From UBA10003 sp964365025 (GTDB taxonomy: Bacteria; Patescibacteriota; Patescibacteriia; Magasanikbacterales; UBA10003): a stretch of 9,396 nt of DNA. Positions 1 to 5,334 of this stretch are shown one piece after another. The notes under the pieces were generated by a model, which was given only the letters and a program-made list of their open reading frames with translations, did no database searches and was not told the origin of the DNA. A program made the position numbers and the translations under genes. Location of the stretch: the NCBI GenBank assembly GCA_964365025.1, contig CAYIOJ010000034.1, positions 1 to 9,396 of the forward strand. The letters run 5' to 3'. Within the stretch, counting starts at the first letter, position 1; each line of letters opens with the position of its first letter.

Positions 1-133
1 CTTTGTAAAGCATATTGATGGCTTGAACTTCTTTAGGCAAATCCATTTCCACAATTTTAATAGGCCTATACATATCGCGATAGGATTTAAGATCAACTGA
101 TTGTAAAAAAGTGTCAAATTTTTGTACTAGCAT
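1..133 (-). CDS. Hypothetical protein, N-terminal fragment (runs off left edge)
   Basis: An open frame starts at an ATG at 131-133 (minus strand) and stays open to the left edge, giving 44 residues that begin MLVQKFDTFLQSVDLKSY. I do not recognise the family. The visible part is soluble-looking, with no signal peptide or membrane helix, and mixes basic and hydrophobic residues. It lies downstream of the two tRNA-Leu genes on the same strand, 28 bases after the tRNA-Leu(UAG) 3' end. No Shine-Dalgarno sequence precedes the ATG; an in-frame TTG about ten codons upstream is an alternative start. The only support is the intact frame and its position, so this could be a chance ORF. Confidence 0.45.
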   Translation of the reverse strand, partial: MLVQKFDTFLQSVDLKSYRDMYRPIKIVEMDLPKEVQAINMLYK

Positions 134-161
134 AAATTGTAAAAAAACATGTTTTTTCAAA

Positions 162-285
162 TGCCCGAGGGGAGAATCGAACTCCCATGACCTTGCGGTC
201 GTCCCGTTCTAAACGGGGTGCGCCTGCCTGCCCTGCCTACCGACAGGTAGACGGCAGGCAGGTCTACCAATTCCGCCATGTAAAA
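162..285 (-). tRNA. tRNA-Leu(UAG)-like gene, interrupted and missing its 5' acceptor strand (probable pseudogene)
   Basis: Reading the minus strand, T8-G9 and the D-arm start (GGCGGAATTGGTAGA) lie at 278-263. The anticodon arm is at 218-202 with loop TTTAGAA, so the anticodon is UAG. A class II variable arm (GACC-GCAA-GGTC) is at 200-189, the T-arm (GGGAG-TTCGATT-CTCCC) at 186-170, the 3' acceptor strand CTCGGGC at 169-163 and discriminator A at 162. No CCA is encoded. Two things are wrong. A 40-nt hairpin repeat (223-262) sits between D-loop and D-stem, and the seven bases where the 5' acceptor strand should be (285-279, TTTTACA) do not pair with CTCGGGC; GCCCGAG would be needed. The anticodon stem also has one C-A mismatch. 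With the insert removed, the D-stem GCG/CGC is restored. It is either a decayed gene or one needing unusual processing. Confidence 0.6.
223..262. repeat. GC-rich hairpin repeat (CCTGCC/GGCAGG units) inside the tRNA-Leu(UAG)-like gene
   Basis: On the minus strand the 40-nt insert has outer arms CCTGCCTGCC and GGCAGGCAGG, inner arms CTACC and GGTAG, and a TGTC loop, with small asymmetric bulges between. It lies exactly between the D-loop (ending TAGA) and the 3' half of the D-stem (CGC). On the plus strand GGTAGAC at 246-252 is also an inverted match to GTCTACC at 262-268, which belongs partly to the tRNA D-arm, so the insert can also pair with the tRNA itself. Palindromes built of CCTGCC/GGCAGG units resemble dispersed repeats I associate with Parcubacteria genomes; this window has only one copy. 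Confidence 0.75.
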
Positions 286-293
286 TCACTAAA

Positions 294-377
294 TGCCGCG
301 GGAGGGATTTGAACCCTCATCCCGTTGCCGGGACAGCGTCCTGAACGCTGCGTGTCTACCAGTTTCACCACCGCGGC
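294..377 (-). tRNA. tRNA-Leu(CAG)
   Basis: This is a complete class II tRNA of 84 nt. The acceptor stem is GCCGCGG/CCGCGGC (7 bp) with discriminator A at 294. The D-stem is GTG/CAC with a GAAACTGGTAGA-type leucine D-loop. The anticodon arm is CAGCG-TTCAGGA-CGCTG, giving anticodon CAG, which reads CUG. The long variable arm is TCCCG-GCAA-CGGGA and the T-arm GAGGG-TTCAAAT-CCCTC. CCA is not encoded and must be added after transcription. The 5' end lies six bases after the stop of the solute-binding protein gene on the same strand, so the tRNA is probably cut out of a longer transcript. A TATAAT (378-383) lies directly before the tRNA, but it overlaps the protein stop codon and is too close to act as its -10 box. 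Confidence 0.96.
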
Positions 378-383
378 ATTATA

Positions 384-2414
384 TTATCTCCATCCGCTTT
401 TTGTCCTTATGTACCAACTGGCAATGTCGTTAAAACGGTCAGCCGGTTGGGAGAGCAGGTGCAGTTCAATCCCTTTCACCGAGCGATCAATTGGATAAAG
501 GTAGGTAGAATGATACAGAAAAATTGCCGGAATGTCACTAGCCAAGAGTTTTTGAAATTGATAATAGAGTTTTATCCGTTCATTTTTGTCCAGGGAGGCG
601 CGGGCTTTTTCTAAAATGTCATCGGCCGCGCGGCTGGTGTAATTGGCCAGATTCAGGCCGGGATTGACCACCTGCGAAGAGTGCCACAACGGAAACGGAT
701 CGGGGTCGGCGCCGGTTACCACGCCATAAAGTAATATCTCATACGAGCGATTTCTGATGATTTCGCGAATCTGCGCGGCATCCACCAAATTTACGCTCAC
801 CTGAATTCCCAATTCTTGCCACCATTCTTTCAGCAGTGACGCAGTTTTGCTGAATTCAGGCCGGTTTAGAGCGGTGAGAGTGACAGTTAGGCCGTAATTA
901 TTTTTTTCGCGGAAAAAAATTTGCGTCGGACTCAAATCTTTCAGTAAATCTTTTTTTGTCTGTTCCTGAAATTCCGTCTTTTTTTTGTTCCAATCATTTT
1001 GCTCTTCGTCAGTCAGTTTTTTCTTTTTGAAAAATTCCGGGTTTTTAGCTTTTTCCTGCTCCAGCCAGGTATTATAAAGTTCTTGCTCTCGTTTTTCCAA
1101 AAATTTTTCTAGGCTGATTTTATTCCACTTATCGCTGTCAAGTATTAAGTTGGCCCTGCTCATATCTTGGCCGGTTTTGAAATCCTGCGTTGCTCCAATG
1201 GCAGACGGCGGAAATGGCCCGTAAGCCGGCACACCTTCATTTTTTAAAATTTGCGTGATAATCTGCGCGCGGTCCGCGGCCAAGCCCAGCGCTTGCCGCA
1301 AGGGCTGGCTTTTCAACAGCAGGTTGTTTTTTTGATTTAAAAATAGGGCAGTGTATTGAGCCATGCGCCAAGAGGCCAGATTGAAACTTTTTTGGCTGAT
1401 TTTTTCTTTTTGGTCTTTGGGTAAAAATCCCAGCCCCAGCACCTGGCGGTTATGCAGAGCCTCCATCGCGGTGTTGACATCCGGATAAAATTTGAAAATT
1501 ATTTGGCTGATGTATGGTTTAGAGAAATGATAATTTGGGTTTTGTCTAAGGGTGTAAGATTTTAGGTTGCCGCGGCCGTCTTTGCTTAACGACGCGAACA
1601 TAAAGGGGCCCGCGCCGATGGGTTTCAAATTATTAGAGCTTAACTTCAAATTGGCAGGATCAACTTCTTGCCAAAGATGCATTGGCAAGATTCCCAAAGT
1701 CAAAAGATTGGGAAAGGGAGCGAAGGGACTGTCCAATTCCAAAGTAAAATTTAAATCATCAAGTTTGTTGAATTTTACTTTTTGCCAGCCGGCTAAAAGC
1801 GGTGATTGCGTTTCAGGACTTTGCGCCAAATTCAGAGTAAAAGAGACATCGTCAACTGTCAGCAACTCGCCGTCCTGCCATTTAAGATTTGGTTTCAGGG
1901 TGACGGTATAAATTTTGCCGCTTTTATCCAAAGTAAATTTTTCCGCCAAGTCAGGGGTAATGTTAAGCAAGCGGTCGTATTTGAAAAGACCGGCGTAAAC
2001 TAGGCGAGAGATATCAGCGTCAACCTGATTGAGCGAAGCGAAGAGCGGATTTATGGCCGAAGGCGCGCCGACCAAGCCTTCGGTATATTCGCCCCCGGCG
2101 CCGGGCATGGTCACGCGGTGTGAGAGAATGAATTCACCCAAAAGCGTCAGGCTGGACGCAATCATTATGATAAAGGCGGCGCTGATGAATTTTTTTTCCG
2201 TGGAGTTGAGAAATTTGGGTAGTTGTTTGAATTGGCGCCAGGAGGGAATTTTACGCGGGGTGAGATCGGCCACCAGTTTCAAATCCAGATGCTTTTGGAT
2301 TTTTGCTTGCTGGCTTTTGGAAAATCTGTTAAAAAAACCTAAAAAATCCTCCCGACAGCTTTTGAACATTAAGAAGATTTTTTTCAACACACTATTTGGT
2401 TGAAAGATAGACAT
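384..2414 (-). CDS. Membrane-anchored family 5 extracellular solute-binding protein (peptide/nickel type), orphan
   Basis: The 676-residue protein has the SBP_bac_5 fold, known for binding oligopeptides or nickel for ABC importers. The N-terminal lobe starts near residue 108 (GGEYTEGLVGAPSAINPLF), followed by SRLVYAGLFKYD at 136-147, KWQDGELLTVDDVSFTL at 178-194 and the late lobe I motif LLKEWWQELGIQVSV at 527-541. Instead of a signal peptide or lipobox it has a 75-residue basic N-terminal segment, predicted cytoplasmic, then one membrane helix at about 76-97. A Lys/Glu-rich segment at about 430-497 looks like a helical hairpin inserted between the lobes and is not usual in the family. No permease or ATPase gene is adjacent. 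The start overlaps secG by 23 bases; Met17 (start at 2366) is an alternative. No clear Shine-Dalgarno. The substrate is unknown. Confidence 0.88.
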   Translation of the reverse strand: MSIFQPNSVLKKIFLMFKSCREDFLGFFNRFSKSQQAKIQKHLDLKLVADLTPRKIPSWRQFKQLPKFLNSTEKKFISAAFIIMIASSLTLLGEFILSHRVTMPGAGGEYTEGLVGAPSAINPLFASLNQVDADISRLVYAGLFKYDRLLNITPDLAEKFTLDKSGKIYTVTLKPNLKWQDGELLTVDDVSFTLNLAQSPETQSPLLAGWQKVKFNKLDDLNFTLELDSPFAPFPNLLTLGILPMHLWQEVDPANLKLSSNNLKPIGAGPFMFASLSKDGRGNLKSYTLRQNPNYHFSKPYISQIIFKFYPDVNTAMEALHNRQVLGLGFLPKDQKEKISQKSFNLASWRMAQYTALFLNQKNNLLLKSQPLRQALGLAADRAQIITQILKNEGVPAYGPFPPSAIGATQDFKTGQDMSRANLILDSDKWNKISLEKFLEKREQELYNTWLEQEKAKNPEFFKKKKLTDEEQNDWNKKKTEFQEQTKKDLLKDLSPTQIFFREKNNYGLTVTLTALNRPEFSKTASLLKEWWQELGIQVSVNLVDAAQIREIIRNRSYEILLYGVVTGADPDPFPLWHSSQVVNPGLNLANYTSRAADDILEKARASLDKNERIKLYYQFQKLLASDIPAIFLYHSTYLYPIDRSVKGIELHLLSQPADRFNDIASWYIRTKSGWR

Positions 2415-2613
2415 TTAGAATAGCCACCAGAAAAAATCCGGCGGCGAGGACGATGGTGGCGTAAAAGAGTATTTTTTCAAATCCGCGCTTGGTGCGGAAA
2501 ACATTGCCTTCTCCGCCAAAAACACCTGACAAGCCCGTGCCTTTGGCCTGAACTATAATTACGGCGATTAATAATACAGCGATGATAATTTGAACGATAT
2601 TGAGGTAAGTCAT
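2392..2613 (-). CDS. secG: Preprotein translocase subunit SecG
   Basis: SecG is the small accessory subunit of the SecYEG channel in the cytoplasmic membrane and assists SecA-driven export. This 73-residue protein has the normal two-helix form: helix 1 at about 4-22, the conserved cytoplasmic loop VQAKGTGLSGVFGG at 21-34, then FRTKRGFEKILF at 39-50 and helix 2 at about 50-70. The frame stays open upstream to an ATG at 2646, but I chose the ATG at 2611-2613. It gives the family's usual N-terminus, and a good promoter (-10 at 2623-2628) lies inside the longer version. The predicted transcript would begin about two bases before this ATG, without a Shine-Dalgarno. The gene overlaps the downstream solute-binding protein gene by 23 bases. 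Confidence 0.93.
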   Translation of the reverse strand: MTYLNIVQIIIAVLLIAVIIVQAKGTGLSGVFGGEGNVFRTKRGFEKILFYATIVLAAGFFLVAILNVYLSTK

Positions 2614-2622
2614 ATGGTTTAA

Positions 2623-2651
2623 AGTATATAGGATGTTGCTTGACAAGTCAA
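2623..2651 (-). promoter_or_regulatory. Sigma70-type promoter of secG (near-leaderless)
   Basis: On the minus strand, -35 TTGACT (2651-2646), a 17-bp spacer and -10 TATACT (2628-2623) make a strong consensus match. The expected start is near A2615, two bases before the secG ATG at 2613. This argues for a near-leaderless mRNA and against the longer ORF start at 2646. Confidence 0.7.
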
Positions 2652-2664
2652 ATTTAGGTATAAT
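2636..2664 (+). promoter_or_regulatory. Putative promoter of the dsbA-like operon (leaderless)
   Basis: A perfect -10 TATAAT lies at 2659-2664, eight bases before the ATG at 2673, so transcription would start at or within about two bases of the start codon. The -35 is uncertain: TTGCTT (2636-2641) has the correct 17-bp spacing but a weak match, while consensus TTGACA (2640-2645) is only 13 bp away. A second, extended -10 (TGGTATAAT, 2664-2672) abuts the ATG and would start the transcript inside the gene. The TTGAC-AA-GTCAA palindrome (2640-2651) overlaps the -35 of the divergent secG promoter. Confidence 0.5.
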
Positions 2665-2672
2665 GGTATAAT

Positions 2673-3380
2673 ATGCGAAAAGGCACCAAAGTCGCTCTAT
2701 GGGTCGTAGGCGCCGTTGTGATAATTTTTGCGATTATCTTTGTTTGGCGTACGGTCTATTTTTATAATCAAATTAAAAAAGGCGGCGTAGGGACAGTGCC
2801 CGGTGGAGCCGCGCATTTTACCGCGAGCAAAAGCGCCTCCTCGGCCAATTGGCCGGCTAATAATAAGATTGATTTAGTCGGGGTTGATTCACCGCGGCTG
2901 GGAAATCCATCGGCCAAAATTACCATTGTGGAATTTGCTGATTTTACCTGCCCTTTTTCCAAGCAAGAGTTTCCGGTGGTACGGGAATTGCTGGCCAAAT
3001 ATCCGAATAAAATAAATTTTGTCTATCGGTATTTTCCTTTGGGTGATGTCAATCACGCCGGTGGAAAAGAAGCGGCCATCTCCGCGGTGTGCGCTAACAG
3101 TCAGGGAAAATTTTGGCCTTTTCATGATAAACTATTTCAGAATCAGAAGAATTTCACTAAAGCGGATTTATTAGCTTTGGCCGGCCAGAGCGGATTGGAT
3201 ATGGAGTTGCTTGGCCCGTGTTTGGAGTCAGCGGCCGTGAAAAGCAAAGTGGAAAAGGACTGGGCCGACGGAGCGGCTTTGGGAGTGGGAGGCACGCCGA
3301 CATTTTTTATTAATGGCGAAAAAGTTGAAGGGGCCATACCATTGGAGGCGTGGGAAAATGCCCTGGGACTCGTGAAATGA
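2673..3380 (+). CDS. DsbA-like thioredoxin-fold protein with CPFS active site, membrane-anchored
   Basis: The 235-residue protein belongs to the DsbA/BdbD (Thioredoxin_4) group of extracytoplasmic thiol-disulfide oxidoreductases. After a short basic N-terminus, one membrane helix (about 7-26) anchors it with the domain outside. A linker rich in Gly, Ala and Ser leads to the thioredoxin fold from about residue 67. The active site is FADFTCPFSKQEFP, with Cys93 followed by Ser96 in place of the usual second cysteine. The cis-proline loop is GGTPTFFING (Pro209). SAVCANSQGKFWPFHDKLF (Cys140) and GPCLES (Cys183) match positions often cysteine in this family. A CXXS site cannot follow the normal dithiol oxidase cycle but can catalyse disulfide exchange or isomerisation. 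The cysteine-rich surface protein gene begins four bases downstream and is the obvious candidate substrate. It starts the plus-strand operon, probably on a leaderless mRNA. Confidence 0.88.
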   Translation: MRKGTKVALWVVGAVVIIFAIIFVWRTVYFYNQIKKGGVGTVPGGAAHFTASKSASSANWPANNKIDLVGVDSPRLGNPSAKITIVEFADFTCPFSKQEFPVVRELLAKYPNKINFVYRYFPLGDVNHAGGKEAAISAVCANSQGKFWPFHDKLFQNQKNFTKADLLALAGQSGLDMELLGPCLESAAVKSKVEKDWADGAALGVGGTPTFFINGEKVEGAIPLEAWENALGLVK

Positions 3381-3384
3381 AAGT

Positions 3385-5316
3385 ATGCTGTTTCATCGTC
3401 TGAAAATTTTAGTTTTTTTGTTGGTGGCCGGATTTTTGTTTTTAACTACCGCCAGTCCGGTTTTAGCGCAGTTTGACGCCTATCATCAAGCTTTGCAAAC
3501 AGTCGGCTTGGAAAAAGATCCGGCCAAAGACCCGTTGTGCTGGCAGGCGGAAGTGTGCTACAAAGCCTTGAAACAGCAATTTCCCGACGCTGAAATTACC
3601 AAAGACAATTGGCAATCACCCGGGCCGAATAATCGTTGCGGCAGTGGTGGCGATTTGGGAGTATGTTTGCCGGCCGGCACCACGCCTTTGGAAATTAAAA
3701 TTGGACAGACCACGGAAATCAAGGACTTGGGTGATTACATTAAAACAATCTATGTTTATCTTTTGAGCATTGGCGGGATCGTGGCCGCGGTTTTGCTTAT
3801 CAAAGGCGGAGCTGATTGGATGTTCTCGGTTGGCGAAAGCGAGGGGATAAAAAATGCTCAAGCCACCATGGCCGGCGCACTGATCGGCTTGCTTTTTTTA
3901 TTGGGTTCATATACTCTGCTTTATACCATCAATCCGGATTTGGTGAATTTGAAACTGCCGCAGGTGTATATGGTGCGGCCGGCGCAATTAATTGATATGG
4001 CCGAAGGCCAGCCCTGCTGGGAGAAAGATGTGACTAATGCCGCTTGCGTCGGGTTGGGCAAGCCGGGGGAATACGCCTGCCGTCCGATACATAAAGAAGG
4101 ACCTTTGATGGATTTGGTGCAGGATGAAATTATGTTTTTGGCTACCATGGCTATTCCCGTGCCTGGTGGGCAGGTGGTAGGAACTAAAGTGGGGGGGTGG
4201 GGTGTTAGCGCCGCCAAATCAGTTGGTACAAAGTATGCCAATTATTTTTTTAAAGCCCCCTTGGGGGCGCTTAAAAATATTTGGGGTAAATATTTTCCCA
4301 AAATTCTTTCTCACGAAGAATTTTATGCTCAAGTGCTTGGCGATGTAAAAGCTGATCCAAGTCTGGTTAAAAATTTAGCCATGGCAGTATTTGAAACAGC
4401 TAAGAATGGGAAAATGGCTGTGGCTAAAATAGGTGTCTTTGGTCCGATTGTGGGTGGGACGTCGCTCGGTGGTGGAGTTATACTTTCAGGGGAGATTTAT
4501 GGTTTGTTATACGGTGACGGTAGTAAAGGCTGGCCCGGAGTTTGTGAAAAAACTAAAAAATTACCCGAAGGAATGTTTTGTAATGCTTTGATTAAACCGT
4601 CAGATTGCGCTAGCGGCGCTTGTGTTAAGGTGTTGGATTGGCAAGGCTGGGTTGCTGGAGTTGATATTGGCGTATGTTCTCCCGGCGGAGCGGGTAATCC
4701 TTGTCAAACGCCTGTAGATTGCGGAGAAGATGGCGGGCCATTCAAATGTATTGAAAATGAATGTACTGACGGTAGTTTTGGGAGAACATGCGAAGAAGAT
4801 TCTAACGGCAAAACTAATTGTCAATCCGGATTAAAGTGTGTATTGACTGACAGCTCTAAGAAGAAATGTATGAAAGATGGTCCCGGTATTGAGGGGCAAC
4901 CATGTCAGACTATTGCTAAAACAGGTGAGAGCGGCGCTTGCTGGGACGGCCTGAAATGTTTAGTTTCACCTAAAGAACCAGACGCTCCCCTGGGCATTTG
5001 CACTAAACAGGAGATTAAATCGCCGTGTTATAAAACCAGTGATTGTAAAGTTTCGGATAAGGATAATCCGACCCAAACAGTAGTAAAGTGTTTGGAAAGC
5101 AATTTTATAGACAAACCATATCAACCTGGAAAATGCTGGTTTCTTTATTACAATTCCAAGCCCCAAACCGAACCGGCTTTGGCCGGCAAAAATGTGGTTG
5201 AGGGAGAGCCATATACTTCAGGCGACATTGGTTGTCTGTTGCCTTCAGATTGCCCCAATGCTTTTTGTATTACTGGAGGCACTGAAGAGTTTAGTTCTTG
5301 CGCCGCCGCTTATTAA
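3385..5316 (+). CDS. Cysteine-rich surface protein with N-terminal pilin-type (T4SS_pilin/VirB2-like) two-helix domain
   Basis: The 643 residues begin with a clear signal peptide (1-28, likely cleaved after SPVLA). An extracytoplasmic segment with four cysteines follows. A two-helix module at about 115-186 (helices at 121-140 and 161-182, ending LYTINPDL) resembles the T4SS_pilin/TrbC-VirB2-like proteins common in Patescibacteria. The rest, 184-643, should lie outside. It contains Gly-rich hydrophobic stretches (248-275 and 349-378), then from 387 a region with 25 cysteines. Most fall into six units of four: 399/408/413/431, 440/446/455/460, 469/479/485/495, 507/519/525/539, 548/554/569/584 and 617/623/628/639. 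Units carry recurring S/V-D-C and G-L-K-C or V-K-C elements, like EB- or dickkopf-type disulfide repeats. Plain pilins of this class are near 100-150 residues, so the C-terminal extension is the novelty. Function is not known; adhesion or host contact is inference. Confidence 0.75.
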   Translation: MLFHRLKILVFLLVAGFLFLTTASPVLAQFDAYHQALQTVGLEKDPAKDPLCWQAEVCYKALKQQFPDAEITKDNWQSPGPNNRCGSGGDLGVCLPAGTTPLEIKIGQTTEIKDLGDYIKTIYVYLLSIGGIVAAVLLIKGGADWMFSVGESEGIKNAQATMAGALIGLLFLLGSYTLLYTINPDLVNLKLPQVYMVRPAQLIDMAEGQPCWEKDVTNAACVGLGKPGEYACRPIHKEGPLMDLVQDEIMFLATMAIPVPGGQVVGTKVGGWGVSAAKSVGTKYANYFFKAPLGALKNIWGKYFPKILSHEEFYAQVLGDVKADPSLVKNLAMAVFETAKNGKMAVAKIGVFGPIVGGTSLGGGVILSGEIYGLLYGDGSKGWPGVCEKTKKLPEGMFCNALIKPSDCASGACVKVLDWQGWVAGVDIGVCSPGGAGNPCQTPVDCGEDGGPFKCIENECTDGSFGRTCEEDSNGKTNCQSGLKCVLTDSSKKKCMKDGPGIEGQPCQTIAKTGESGACWDGLKCLVSPKEPDAPLGICTKQEIKSPCYKTSDCKVSDKDNPTQTVVKCLESNFIDKPYQPGKCWFLYYNSKPQTEPALAGKNVVEGEPYTSGDIGCLLPSDCPNAFCITGGTEEFSSCAAAY

Positions 5317-5326
5317 GCTATAGAAT
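5298..5326 (+). promoter_or_regulatory. Possible internal promoter of uvrA
   Basis: TAGAAT at 5321-5326 (5 of 6 to the -10 consensus) lies eight bases before the uvrA ATG. A weak -35, TTGCGC, at 5298-5303 has 17-bp spacing and overlaps the end of the preceding gene. The -10 to ATG distance equals that at the dsbA-like gene. No Shine-Dalgarno lies in the 18-base gap. Confidence 0.35.
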
Positions 5327-5334
5327 ATTCATTT

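Noticed and set aside
142..157. Perfect palindrome A6-CATG-T6 after the tRNA-Leu(UAG)-like gene, as a possible terminator
   Set aside because: There is no GC stem and no loop; the T run alone is weak evidence for termination.
378..383. TATAAT directly before tRNA-Leu(CAG)
   Set aside because: It overlaps the stop codon of the preceding gene and would start transcription inside the tRNA.
1567..2403. Plus-strand open frames opposite the solute-binding protein gene
   Set aside because: They are antisense to a well-supported gene, have no recognisable motifs and no start signals.
2614..2646. Longer secG start at 2646
   Set aside because: The extension contains the -10 box of a consensus promoter and adds residues not typical of SecG.
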